DNA of 64,000 nucleotides from Nonomuraea sp. NEAU-A123 (GCF_018603905.1 NZ_JAHFZZ010000009.1:465561-529560), one strand, 5' to 3'. Positions 7,684-15,766 are shown, numbered from the stretch's first letter. Translations and numbers: made by a program. Notes: generated by a model from the letters alone, not told the origin.

Positions 7684-9523
7684 GCTCGGCGAACATCTCC
7701 CGGAGTTGAGTCGGCACCTCGGAGGGTTGCGTCAGGGCCAATGCCAGCTGAAACATCATCTCGGGCTTGCCGCCTGGCCCCTGCTCACTCTGCTCGTGGA
7801 GCATGCTCTGCACCCTCGAACTGAATTTTCCACCACCCCGGAGCGCCTTGAAGTCTTCCGCGCTCCATAGAGAATCGTTTCTGGGCCACACCTTGTTGGC
7901 CACCACGGCCCACATATCGTCGCCGAACAGCTCTTCGAACTCATTGAAGCCTTCTGGCTCACCGATCATCTTTACGATCTCGCGGGTCTTTTCACCGAAT
8001 GTGCGCCGCAACCGCTCTTCCTTGAACATGCCCTTGCCCGCGTTTCGGCTGTCAGCGTCGACCGCGACCACGACGGTACGACCGTGCTCGAACAGGTAGC
8101 GAGCGAGATGTAGCGCGCCTTCGTTGTTACAGCAGGCCCAAAGAGCTATGCCAGCCGATTGGAGAGACATCCCCTCGGACAACCGGAACAACAACGGAAA
8201 CGCGCGCTGCTCCGACGGCCCCTCCACCGCAAGAAAACAGCGCTCATGCAGCAAGACAGAATTGCGAAGCCCCAAGGCGGCGGCAAGCTGTTGCAGGTGC
8301 AGGTCGATACTGTCGTGATCCTCCGCGCCGAGCCGCTCCATCACGGTACGGCCCTCGTAGAGTTTCAGGTTGACCACGTCGGAGATATCGACACCATCGA
8401 TGAGGTTCATCGAGTGTGTGGCGACGATGACGCTTACGTGCGAGATGGCCGACTGCTCGCGGATGAGCTGCATGATCTTGCGCTGGTGACTGTAGTCAAG
8501 GTGCGTGTCCGGCTCATCGTAGACAATGATCGTCTGGCACCGAGTCGGCTGCAACGCGTCACCTTCCTCCAGCGGAGCCTCGGGCTCCACGTCCTCCTCG
8601 GAAGAGAGAAGTCGGCTCGTCCATTCCCAGATGGCCAGCCCGATGCGCCGCGTGCTGCCTTGACCGGACTGGTCCAGCCCGACGTGCTCCCCCGAAGTCC
8701 GAGCGAGCCGCAAGCGAGCTCCACGAAATGCCTGTGTGAAGGAGATCTCAGGCTCAACGAACACGTCGGCGAAGTCCGGGCAACGACTTCGAATGTGATC
8801 GCACAGAGACTTGGCGTCCGCGCGAAGCCGCTCCTTGACATCGGCTTCGATTGTCTGCAATCGCTCCTGCAGGACTTCATCGGCCATATGCGCCTGGAAG
8901 CGGCCATGCAGGACCGACCTCATAGAGTCTTCGATCGCTGACGCGCGACCGCCGAACGCCAGCACCTGAGGCAGTCGCCCGGCGAGGCTGGCCGGGGCAG
9001 CGACCCATCCGGGAGGCCCAGAGCGTTCGGATGCGTATGCCCGAAGAAGGTCCTCGATCTCGGCCCTTCGCTGAGGAACAGGGGAAATCCCCAACTCCTT
9101 CGCCAGCTCCTTGAGTTCCGGCACCCGATACATGGACAAGTCGCGCAGTCGATCGTCATCCGGGATCGGCAGCCAGCACTCAAGGGAGTCGACCAGATCT
9201 TCTCCAGCACAACGCCTGATTCGGAGCTGAGGTGGGAGGCGGAATGTATCCTGCTCCCATTCGTCAAGCGTAAAGACGCCCTCCACCACGCTCAGTTCGT
9301 ACCGACGCGAGGCCTCGCCTTGGGTGTCCACGCCACCAGTCGGCATGTACGTACGGTCATCCCCGTCCAGGCTGTAACTACCGACGAGGAATTGCAGAGA
9401 GGCGAGCACGGCACTCTTGCCACCGTCGTTATGCCCCGCGAGGATCGTTGGCCTGCTAACGGGAATGTCAGTCACGTTCACGAGCGAGCGGAAACCGCTG
9501 ACCGAGAAGCTGCTGAGATACAC
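7664..9523 (-). CDS. OLD-family ATP-dependent nuclease (ABC ATPase plus TOPRIM) with SAP-like insert
   Basis: A 619-residue protein of the OLD (overcoming lysogenization defect) type. Walker A GHNDGGKS is at 30-37, the ABC signature region SGQGSTRRIGL at about 286, Walker B TIIVYDEPDTHL at about 331 with Asp336-Glu337, and the switch His at 370 (VATHS). A TOPRIM nuclease domain follows, with EGPSEQRAF (Glu434) and VAVDADSRN (Asp489, Asp491) as metal ligands. Residues about 131-163 (YRVPELKELAKELGI) resemble a SAP DNA-binding motif inserted in the ATPase, which I consider unusual. OLD nucleases act in phage defence, alone or with a UvrD-like partner as in Gabija; no partner helicase is visible here. 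Start is GTG 9523. Confidence 0.85.
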   Translation of the reverse strand: MYLSSFSVSGFRSLVNVTDIPVSRPTILAGHNDGGKSAVLASLQFLVGSYSLDGDDRTYMPTGGVDTQGEASRRYELSVVEGVFTLDEWEQDTFRLPPQLRIRRCAGEDLVDSLECWLPIPDDDRLRDLSMYRVPELKELAKELGISPVPQRRAEIEDLLRAYASERSGPPGWVAAPASLAGRLPQVLAFGGRASAIEDSMRSVLHGRFQAHMADEVLQERLQTIEADVKERLRADAKSLCDHIRSRCPDFADVFVEPEISFTQAFRGARLRLARTSGEHVGLDQSGQGSTRRIGLAIWEWTSRLLSSEEDVEPEAPLEEGDALQPTRCQTIIVYDEPDTHLDYSHQRKIMQLIREQSAISHVSVIVATHSMNLIDGVDISDVVNLKLYEGRTVMERLGAEDHDSIDLHLQQLAAALGLRNSVLLHERCFLAVEGPSEQRAFPLLFRLSEGMSLQSAGIALWACCNNEGALHLARYLFEHGRTVVVAVDADSRNAGKGMFKEERLRRTFGEKTREIVKMIGEPEGFNEFEELFGDDMWAVVANKVWPRNDSLWSAEDFKALRGGGKFSSRVQSMLHEQSEQGPGGKPEMMFQLALALTQPSEVPTQLREMFAELRQRAA

Positions 9524-10001
9524 GGTGCTCGGACGCTCCGTTCATTCAAGCGAGGGCCCGGGCACAGACCCTCAAGAAGTTCCGGCCCCTTAGCAACACT
9601 AGCCGCCAAGAGGCTCATGAGTCTCATAGAGCATCGTAGAACCCCTCCGCTGCCCCCTAGGCCAAGTTCCCCTCCAGTCAGACCCCAAGAGCCTCACTGT
9701 CAAGGATCCGACGCTTCTGATCAGGCGAAACTCCTATGGCATGCTGGCCGACACTTCACTTGCTTCGCCTCCCAGTCAGGTTCTCGATAGGCATCATCAC
9801 GCCTGGCAGGTCAATCTCAACGAGGCGATACCGGGCGACACTGCGCAAACCCTACAGGCGTCGCCCAAGATGGCGCATAACCTGCTAAGGCTGGTTTGGC
9901 ACCGCCCGGCCTGCTCTCACCCAATCGAGTTTTGGCTTTGACTGTAAAATTACGGAGAATAGATATCGGGAACGCCCTCCTCAGGAGAGTGTCCAGTAAA
10001 T
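9524..10001. other. Gene-free stretch between nuclease and insertion element
   Basis: About 480 bp in which I find no supported gene, RNA or repeat. The short open frames have biased composition and no ribosome sites. The promoter of the OLD gene should lie near the left side. Confidence 0.5.
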
Positions 10002-10038
10002 GGCTCTGGCCCGTAATCGGTGGGGGCGCTGAGTGATC
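10002..10038 (+). repeat. Left terminal inverted repeat of the ISL3 element
   Basis: 37-bp repeat, inverted copy of 11463-11499 with one mismatch. It lies just outside the transposase stop codon at 10040. Confidence 0.9.
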
Positions 10039-10039
10039 T

Positions 10040-11445
10040 TCATTGCAGCAGGATGCGGTGGCGCAGGAGGTCGAACCCGGCGCGGCCGTGCATCTGCCGC
10101 ATGATCCTCTTACAAGTTACGTGGAATCAGCCGTTGGGGGTGATCATGTCCCCTTCGGTCTTGTCACGTACTTGAGGGGCAGTGGTGAGCGCGGTGGTGC
10201 TGAAGGGTGAGGGCGGCGTTCACGGCGTCGCGGTCGAGTTCGAGGCCGTTGGCGAAGCCGTGCAGGTGGGGCAGGTCAGCGGCTCGGACGGTGGTGATCG
10301 AGGTGGTGAGCTTGGTGTCGTTGCCTGCAGTTGGGGTGAGGAGTTCGGCGAAGTCGCGGACATGGCGGGCGAGTTCGGCCAGTTCGGGGCAGGCGGCCGT
10401 GAGGTCCTGCACCAGTTGGGTGTCGCTTTCGCGCAGCCGGTCGGGATGGGCGAGCAGGAGACGGGCCAGGCGGCGTGGGGTGATGACGGGCCGCTGGGGC
10501 CGGAAGCGCGGAGCGCGGCGTAAGGCCTCGGGTTCGCGGGTGCGGGCGTAGCGCTTGACGGTGTTGAGGGACAAGTTCAGGCGGCGGGCGCACTCCATGA
10601 GGCCGACACCCTTATTGAGCAGGTCGTGGATCTGCTGCCAACGCTCGCGGGTGCTCTGTTCGCGCACGCCGGCGGGCCGGGGCGGGTTGACCGTGGCCCA
10701 GCAGGCGCTGTGGGAACGAACCTCAGCGAGGACCTTGTCACAGAGGATCCGCCCCCAGGTGCCATCGGTCGCCGACCTGCACAGCATCCGGCAGGGCACG
10801 TCGAACCGCCTCGCCGTAGGCGCCCGACCCGTCGCGGCAGACGATCTCGACCCCAGGGTGGGATCGCAGCCAGGCCTCCAGGACGTCGATCCGCTCGCCA
10901 GTCTCGGCGTCGGTGAGGATGGTGGCATACCGGTGGCGGCGCTTGAGAGCGAAGTCATCGACACCCAGCACTCGCGGGACTCATAACGCTGGCAGCGGTA
11001 GCCGCATGAGCAAGCGCAGTGCCGTGGACCTTGAGACCGCGACGGCCAGGACCACCGAGAGCCGAGCCCCCGCCCGGTCGGCCAGCTCTTTGACCACTGC
11101 CCCCTGTTGGCCGGTGAGCCTGCTGGTTCGACGCTGGTAGCGCTCGAGCAGCCCGGGCACCTGCTCACGAAACGTCTGCCGAGAGCATCCCCACGCCGGG
11201 CAGAGCAGACGCCGTACCTGTACCGACACCACCACCCGCCGCCCATCGACCAGGACATCGGCCACCGTCCGGCTGTAGTAGCCGTGCACCCGACCGGTCA
11301 GCGTCCCGCACACCGGGCACGGTATCGGTGCACCGCGAGTACGGGCCATGACAGGAATGAGGTCGTCCTCGTCCTTCACTCCTTCGATGACCAGGGCAGA
11401 CAGACCCGCAAACGCCACACCCATAAGATCGTCGATCTTCAGCAC
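10040..11445 (-). pseudogene. ISL3 transposase, broken by stop and frameshifts
   Basis: Pieces of one transposase are readable in several frames. The N-terminal part (from GTG 11445) has the zinc-finger pair CPVCGTLTGRVHGYY and a helix-turn-helix region, then meets an in-frame TGA at 10981-10983. The same frame resumes with VLGVDDFALKRRHRYATIL, the catalytic DD region, to about 10738. A frameshift leads to RERWQQIHDLLNKGVGL and LNLSLNTVKRYARTRE. An internal segment between RFRPQRP and ITPRRLARLLLAHPD appears missing. A last shift precedes KRIMRQMHGRAGFDLLRHR, the usual C-terminus, ending at 10040. At least one stop, two frameshifts and a deletion make it inactive. Confidence 0.85.
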
Positions 11446-11462
11446 GGGCTAGCCTGGCAGGT

Positions 11463-11499
11463 GATCACTCAGCGCCACCACCGATTACGGGCCAGAGCC
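11463..11499 (-). repeat. Right terminal inverted repeat of the ISL3 element
   Basis: 37-bp partner of 10002-10038, upstream of the transposase start. One mismatch between the two copies. Confidence 0.9.
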
Positions 11500-11591
11500 G
11501 AAAACCGTACAGTCCCCCCAGACCGCCGCTGCGGAAGCCGACAGACCGCCTCGGTCTTCGCCTGCCGACTCGGAACTGACCTCTGACCTGC

Positions 11592-11615
11592 AAAAAAAGG
11601 CCCTGCTCAGAGGGC
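11592..11615 (-). terminator. Rho-independent terminator after the tRNA
   Basis: On the minus strand GCCCT-N6-AGGGC forms a short stem followed by C and seven T. It lies about 65 bp past the 3' end of the tRNA at 11679. Confidence 0.6.
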
Positions 11616-11678
11616 ACATCAACGCGTCCCCTAGTGGGTCCCGCGCAGGGAGCACTTGAAAGTTCAGGGTCTTCTGTG

Positions 11679-11752
11679 TGCCGCCCCAGGGATTCGAACC
11701 CTGAACCTCCGCCTCCTGAGGGCGGCGCCTCTGCCAGTTGGGCCAGAGCGGC
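11679..11752 (-). tRNA. tRNA with CAG (Leu) anticodon, short variable loop
   Basis: The minus strand folds as a cloverleaf of 74 nt. The acceptor stem is GCCGCTC/GGGCGGC, the anticodon arm CCGCC-CTCAGGA-GGCGG, the T arm CAGGG-TTCGAAT-CCCTG, and the discriminator is A. The 3' CCA is not encoded. The anticodon reads CAG, so leucine by decoding. The variable region is only about 5 nt (AGGTT), whereas bacterial leucine tRNAs normally have a long variable arm. The decoding is clear; the charging identity is not. Confidence 0.8.
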
Positions 11753-11757
11753 TTGTT

Positions 11758-11795
11758 AGCCCCGGGCTCGGCTGGCGTGGGCCGAGCCCGGGGCT
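11758..11795. terminator. Perfect 15-bp hairpin, probable terminator
   Basis: The arms AGCCCCGGGCTCGGC and GCCGAGCCCGGGGCT are exact inverted repeats around an 8-nt loop. There is no T-tract on either side. It lies just upstream of the tRNA, so it may end a transcript coming from either direction. Confidence 0.6.
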
Positions 11796-11883
11796 GGGGC
11801 TGTATCCGGCTGGGGGGCGCCATTCCCGTCGGCCAGACCGAGGCCCGCGGCCCCTTGTTCCATGGGCCGTCGTCCGTGAGATG

Positions 11884-11915
11884 AAAAAAGCCGCCTCGGC
11901 AGGTTTCCGGGCGGC
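11884..11915 (-). terminator. Rho-independent terminator on the minus strand without an obvious gene
   Basis: GCCGCC and GGCGGC arms (11910-11915 and 11890-11895, read on the minus strand) are followed by six T. No minus-strand gene lies immediately upstream of it, so the transcript it ends is unknown. Confidence 0.55.
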
Positions 11916-12145
11916 GTCGTCTCTTTACGAGGGATCACCCGGAATCCGGTCCGAGGAACTCAGGAAGCAGTTCGAGGGACTTCGCGTAGGTCACTGCACT
12001 GCCTTCCTGTCGTGGTGGACGTGCTCCACGGTAGCCGGATGATCGCGGCGAATGCCACGTATTTACCGCAGGGGGATGTCGAGGGCACGAGGGCGGCTTC
12101 GACATATTGGTTACCGGCATCGTCGAGACCGTATGGAGGCCACCG

Positions 12146-12517
12146 GTGAAGTACCTCATTCTGATCTACAGCAACCCGACGAGCCGGGCGGTCTGGGAGA
12201 CGCTGAACGACGAGCAGCGCATGGAGTTCGGGCGCGGCCATCTGTCCTTCACCGAAGAGCTGGCCGCCTCTGGCGAGCTGATCGTGTCGGAGGGGCTGGC
12301 CGACCAGTCGACGGCCAAGCGGGTCGCGGTACGCGAGGGCATGACGATGACAAGCGATGGGCCGTTCGCCGAGGTCAAGGAGCATCTGGCCGGGTTCTAC
12401 CTGATCGAGTGCGACAGCATGGAGCGGGCGGTGGAGCTGGCCGCCAAGGTGCCCGACGCGGCCTTCAACGAGGTGGAGGTACGGCCGATCTTCGACATGA
12501 AGGGGCTGGAGCTATAG
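12146..12517 (+). CDS. YciI-like (DGPF-domain) protein
   Basis: A 123-residue protein of the YCII-related/DGPF family. It shows KYLILIYS at the start and SDGPFAEVKEHLAGFYLIE, the family hallmark, followed by VEVRPIFD. Members adopt a dimeric alpha/beta barrel fold; some are linked to ECF sigma factors, but the biochemical role is generally unknown. I chose GTG 12146 because GGAGG sits 6 bp upstream; the frame opens 39 bp earlier without a ribosome site. It precedes the thiol-redox pair by 33 bp and could be co-transcribed with it. Confidence 0.85.
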   Translation: MKYLILIYSNPTSRAVWETLNDEQRMEFGRGHLSFTEELAASGELIVSEGLADQSTAKRVAVREGMTMTSDGPFAEVKEHLAGFYLIECDSMERAVELAAKVPDAAFNEVEVRPIFDMKGLEL

Positions 12518-12550
12518 GGGAACGACCGGCGTGGGCGGCGGCGGGCTGGG

Positions 12551-13408
12551 ATGATGCCGAAGGTGACCAAGGAATCTCCGGTGGCGCGGCGCCGGGTGCT
12601 GCTCGGCTCGCTGGCCGGGGCCGCGGTGGTGGCCGTGCTGGCGGTCGCCGCGCTGAACCAGGGCGAAACCCCCGAACAAGCCGCCGCGACCGCTGCGGAG
12701 ACTGCCGCGCCGGGCACGACGGCCTCCGCGAACCCGCGTGCGTCCGCGAACGTGACCGACCCCCCTCCGGCGACCCCAACCGGCTCCACCCCCGCGAACG
12801 CGACCAGCCCGGCCGACCCCACTCCGGCGACTCCGGCCGGCTCCCCAACGCCGACGAGTTCGGTGAAGGTCTGGGAGGGGCCGCCCCCGCCGCCCGTCGA
12901 CGCGAACCTGTCGAAGGGCTCGGCGCAGGCGCCGGTCACGATCGTCGAGTTCGGTGACTTCAAGTGTCCCAACTGCCGCCGCTTCGCCCAGCGGATAGAG
13001 CCCGAGCTGAAGAGCCGCTACCTCGACACCGGCATCGTGCGGATGTTCTGGCGCGACTACCCGATCAGGGGCCGCGACTCCGTACGGGCCGCCGTGGCCG
13101 CCCGCGCCGCCTCCCGGCAGGGCCGGTTCTGGGAGTTCCACGACGCCCTCTACGCGGGCGAGCAGCCGCGTCTCACCGACGCGAACCTGCGCTCCGTGGC
13201 CGCCCGGATCGGGCTCGACCTGGGCAGGTTCGACGCCGACCGGCGCGACGAGTCCGTACGGCAGGTCGTGGACGGCGACCTCGAGTTCGCGCTCGAACTC
13301 GGCCTGTCCGGCACCCCCGCGTTCCTGATCAACGGTGAGCTGCTGTTCGGCGCCCAGCCGTTGGCCGCGTTCGAGAAGGCGATCGAGAAGGCCCGCCGCG
13401 CCGGATGA
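12551..13408 (+). CDS. Membrane-anchored DsbA-like thioredoxin-fold protein
   Basis: A 285-residue thiol-disulfide oxidoreductase facing outside the membrane. After a basic start comes one hydrophobic anchor (about residues 17-36). A long Ala/Thr/Pro-rich spacer follows (about 37-118). The catalytic domain contains FGDFKCPNCRRF with Cys139 and Cys142, and the cis-proline loop is GLSGTPAFLING. This matches DsbA-like (Thioredoxin_4) proteins that form or transfer disulfides in exported proteins. The stop codon overlaps the start of the CcdA-like gene (ATGA at 13405-13408), which implies translational coupling and a shared electron pathway. ATG 12554 is an alternative start. Confidence 0.88.
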   Translation: MMPKVTKESPVARRRVLLGSLAGAAVVAVLAVAALNQGETPEQAAATAAETAAPGTTASANPRASANVTDPPPATPTGSTPANATSPADPTPATPAGSPTPTSSVKVWEGPPPPPVDANLSKGSAQAPVTIVEFGDFKCPNCRRFAQRIEPELKSRYLDTGIVRMFWRDYPIRGRDSVRAAVAARAASRQGRFWEFHDALYAGEQPRLTDANLRSVAARIGLDLGRFDADRRDESVRQVVDGDLEFALELGLSGTPAFLINGELLFGAQPLAAFEKAIEKARRAG

Positions 13409-14217
13409 GCGGCATCGGCTATGCCGCCGCGTTCCTGGGCGGCCTGTTCTCGCTGGTCAGCCCGTGCGGGGCACTGCTGATCCCGGCGTTCTTCGCCTAC
13501 GCGTTCCCGGGTCGGCGACGGCTGGTGGGCCGGACGCTGCTGTTCTACGTGGGGCTGTGCGCGGTGCTGGTGCCGTTGGGGATGGGGTCGGCGCAGGTCA
13601 GCCGCCTGTTCTACGGCCGGCAGGAGCTGCTGGTCACGGTCGCGGGCTGGGCGCTGATCGGGCTGGGTGTGCTGCAGGTGGCCGGTCAGGGCTGGACGAT
13701 CGGGCCGCTGGAGCGGCTGAAGGGGCACGTTCGAGGGGATTCGGCGGGGGCCGTCCTGGTTCTGGGGGCGGTGTCCGGGCTGGCGGGGTTCTGCGCGGGG
13801 CCGGTGCTCGGCGCGGTGCTCACGGTCGCGGCGGCCTCCGGTGACGGCCTGCGCGGGGCGGTGCTGCTGGCCGTCTACGCGGCGGGCATGGCGGCCCCGC
13901 TGCTGCTGCTCGCGGGCCTGTGGCAGCGCTACGACCTGGGCGGGCGGCGCTGGCTGCGCGGTCGCGGGTTACGGCTGGGGCGGCTGCGGCTGCACACCAC
14001 CTCGCTGCTGTCCGGACTGGTCTTCGGCGGGCTCGGGGTGCTGTTCCTGCTCTCCGACGGCACCCGCGGGCTGGCCCTGCCGATCCCCGACTCCTGGGAA
14101 GCCCGGCTGGAGGAGCTCGCGGCGTCCGTCCAGGACGTACTGCCCGACCTGCTCGTCGTCGGGATCGCCGCGCTGACGGTGACCGCCGTCACCGCGTGGC
14201 GCCTCAGACGCCGCTGA
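13405..14217 (+). CDS. CcdA/DsbD-like transmembrane electron carrier
   Basis: A 270-residue integral membrane protein of the CcdA/DsbD type that moves reducing equivalents across the membrane. Two conserved cysteines lie within membrane helices, LVSPCGALLIPAF near the N-terminus and GLAGFCAGPVLGAV in the middle, the pair expected for CcdA. Six helices fit the hydrophobicity, plus another near the C-terminus (LLVVGIAALTVTAVTAW). It is coupled by a 4-bp overlap to the DsbA-like protein, its likely partner. Confidence 0.88.
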   Translation: MSGIGYAAAFLGGLFSLVSPCGALLIPAFFAYAFPGRRRLVGRTLLFYVGLCAVLVPLGMGSAQVSRLFYGRQELLVTVAGWALIGLGVLQVAGQGWTIGPLERLKGHVRGDSAGAVLVLGAVSGLAGFCAGPVLGAVLTVAAASGDGLRGAVLLAVYAAGMAAPLLLLAGLWQRYDLGGRRWLRGRGLRLGRLRLHTTSLLSGLVFGGLGVLFLLSDGTRGLALPIPDSWEARLEELAASVQDVLPDLLVVGIAALTVTAVTAWRLRRR

Positions 14218-14229
14218 CGGACCGGCCCC

Positions 14230-14820
14230 TTAAAGCGGTGCGCGCCGGCGGGCGCGGAAGCCTGCCGCCTTGGCGCGGTTGCCGCACTCGTGCATGTCGC
14301 ACCAGCGCCGCGACGACCCGCGCGAGGCGTCGACGTACAGGCGGGTGCACACCTCTCCCCCGCATTCCTTGATCTGTACGGCCCGCGGCCCGCCGAGCAA
14401 CTGGACCGCCTCCCTGGCCACCGTCGAGAGGGCGGCGTCGAGATCCCCGTCACGCTCGACCCGCCCGGCGCCGTTCAACCGCACGGACGCGGGCGGCCCG
14501 GCGGCGATCCGGTTGACCAGCCGGCGATCCTCCTCCGACGGCAGAGCCCCGCCCGGCACCACCCCGGTGGCCAGCCGGTAGATGGCCTCCCGCACCGTCT
14601 TCCCCGCCGCGAGCTCGGCGTCGCCGACCGCGGGCGGTACGTCGAGGATGCCTGCCTCGACCGTCCACCGCGCCAGCTCCGCCGGATCGCGCAGCAGGTC
14701 GGTCCGGTCCGAGCGGCGGTGCTGCACGGTGCCCGCCAGGTCGAGGCCCAGATTGCCGCTGATGAAGGTGAAACCCGTCACACTCTCATAGTAACCACGT
14801 TGACAGGTTATGCGAAGCAC
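14230..14820 (-). CDS. CGNR zinc-finger transcription regulator
   Basis: Family of ABATE/CGNR regulators common in actinomycetes. The C-terminus carries the zinc finger CGGEVCTRLYVDASRG and WCDMHECGNRAKAAGFRARR, with the CGNR signature at the end of the motif. The N-terminal part is the stress-linked ligand domain. The frame starts at 14820, but GTG 14781 (VTGFTFISGNLGLDLAG) with a GAGAG ribosome site is more likely, which would give 183 residues. It is divergent from the EamA transporter, and two identical-type operators lie between them, so it probably regulates that transporter and itself. Confidence 0.85.
   Translation of the reverse strand: MLRITCQRGYYESVTGFTFISGNLGLDLAGTVQHRRSDRTDLLRDPAELARWTVEAGILDVPPAVGDAELAAGKTVREAIYRLATGVVPGGALPSEEDRRLVNRIAAGPPASVRLNGAGRVERDGDLDAALSTVAREAVQLLGGPRAVQIKECGGEVCTRLYVDASRGSSRRWCDMHECGNRAKAAGFRARRRAPL
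14791..14811. promoter_or_regulatory. Operator copy 1: GTAACC-N9-GGTTAT
   Basis: Inverted repeat between the divergent CGNR regulator and EamA genes. It overlaps a TTGACA at 14800-14805 that could be a rightward -35 element. Confidence 0.6.
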
Positions 14821-14831
14821 GGAACAGTGAA

Positions 14832-14852
14832 ATAACCATTTTAAGGGGTTAT
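14832..14852. promoter_or_regulatory. Operator copy 2: ATAACC-N9-GGTTAT
   Basis: Same half-sites and the same 9-bp spacing as the copy at 14791, with centres 41 bp apart, about four DNA turns. It abuts the GGAGG ribosome site of the transporter gene. Confidence 0.6.
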
Positions 14853-14864
14853 GGAGGCTTCGCC

Positions 14865-15740
14865 GTGGCGATCAGCGTGATGGAGACCAGGGACAAGACG
14901 TCGTCGGCGGTGATGCCGCCCCTGTTCGTGGTGATGTGGAGCAGCGCCTTCATCGCGGGGGTGATCGGCGTCGGGTCGGCGCCGCCGCTGCTGCTGACGT
15001 TCGCCAGGTTCGCGCTGGCGGGACTGTTGCTGGGCGGGTTCGCGCTGGCCGTACGGGCGCCGTGGCCGCGTGGGCGGCGGCTGGCGCACGTGGTGGGGTC
15101 CGGGATCTTGGTCCAGGCGGTGCAGTTCAGCGCGTTCTACTCGGCGATCGGCCTGCACGTGCCCGCCGCGGTGGTGGCGCTGGTGCAGGGCCTGAACCCG
15201 GTGCTGATCGCGCTGGTGGCGGGGCGGCTGCTGGGCGAGCGGGTGAGCCCGCGCCAGTGGCTGGGCTTCGGGCTCGGCGCGGCCGGGGTGGGGCTGGCGG
15301 TGGCGGATCGGTTGAGCTTCTCCTTGGCCGGGGTGGCGTTCTGTGTGGTCGGGCTGCTGGCGTTGAGCCTGGGCACGGTTTACCAGAAGCGGTTCGCCGG
15401 GGACATGGACGTGCGGACGGGCACCGCGACGCAGTTCCTCGTCAGCGCGCCGCTGGTGGGGCTGGCCTCGCTGGTGTTCGAGACGCCGCGGGTGACGGAC
15501 TGGGGCGCGTTCTCCGGCGCCGTGGGCTGGCTGGTGCTGGTCAACTCGATCGGCGCGTTCCTGCTGCTCAACACCATGCTGAAGAACGCGCCCGCGAGCC
15601 GGGTGAGCACGATGTTCTTCCTCACCCCGTCGGTCACCGCGGTGATGGCGTGGCTGTTCGTCGGGCAGTCGCTGCACCCGCTGGCGGTCGCGGGCCTGGT
15701 GGTCGGCGGCGCCGGAGTGCTGCTGGCGAACCGGCGCTGA
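14865..15740 (+). CDS. EamA/DMT-family transporter
   Basis: A 291-residue drug/metabolite transporter with ten predicted helices in two EamA halves. Typical sequences are FVVMWSSAFIAGVIGVG in helix 1, VQGLNPVLIALVAGRLLGERV in the first half and FFLTPSVTAVMAWLFVGQSL in the second. Substrate is unknown; relatives export amino acids, metabolites or drugs. Start GTG 14865 follows a GGAGG ribosome site; ATG 14880 is an alternative. The divergent CGNR regulator and the two operators suggest induced expression. Confidence 0.88.
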   Translation: MAISVMETRDKTSSAVMPPLFVVMWSSAFIAGVIGVGSAPPLLLTFARFALAGLLLGGFALAVRAPWPRGRRLAHVVGSGILVQAVQFSAFYSAIGLHVPAAVVALVQGLNPVLIALVAGRLLGERVSPRQWLGFGLGAAGVGLAVADRLSFSLAGVAFCVVGLLALSLGTVYQKRFAGDMDVRTGTATQFLVSAPLVGLASLVFETPRVTDWGAFSGAVGWLVLVNSIGAFLLLNTMLKNAPASRVSTMFFLTPSVTAVMAWLFVGQSLHPLAVAGLVVGGAGVLLANRR

Positions 15741-15766
15741 GCCTCAGGCCCACACGGCGCCGGTCC

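Larger units (their letters stand above)
10002..11499 (-). mobile_element. ISL3-family insertion element, 1498 bp, degraded
   Basis: The element is bounded by 37-bp terminal inverted repeats that match at 36 of 37 positions; both begin GGCTCTGGCCCGTAATCGG when read inward. Inside is one disrupted ISL3-type transposase on the minus strand. The flanking octamers (CAGTAAAT on the left, GAAAACCG on the right) differ, so I see no 8-bp target duplication. The ends look intact enough to be moved by a transposase supplied in trans, but the element cannot move by itself. Confidence 0.85.
11753..12145. other. Gene-free stretch holding two hairpins
   Basis: No protein gene is supported between the tRNA and the YciI-like gene. 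The stretch holds the perfect hairpin at 11758-11795 and a minus-strand terminator at 11884-11915. The ribosome site of the next gene, GGAGG, is at 12135-12139. Confidence 0.5.

Noticed and set aside
10981..10983. In-frame TGA in the transposase as a selenocysteine codon
   Set aside because: The transposase also has frameshifts and a deletion, no SECIS-like hairpin is obvious, and the family does not use selenocysteine.
9994..11507. Target-site duplication around the ISL3 element
   Set aside because: The flanking octamers CAGTAAAT and GAAAACCG do not match.
12551..14217. Long frames opposite or beside the redox pair, and similar long shadows elsewhere (for example 16907-20302)
   Set aside because: They run antisense or out of frame across strong genes and show only Arg/Gly/Pro-rich translations.
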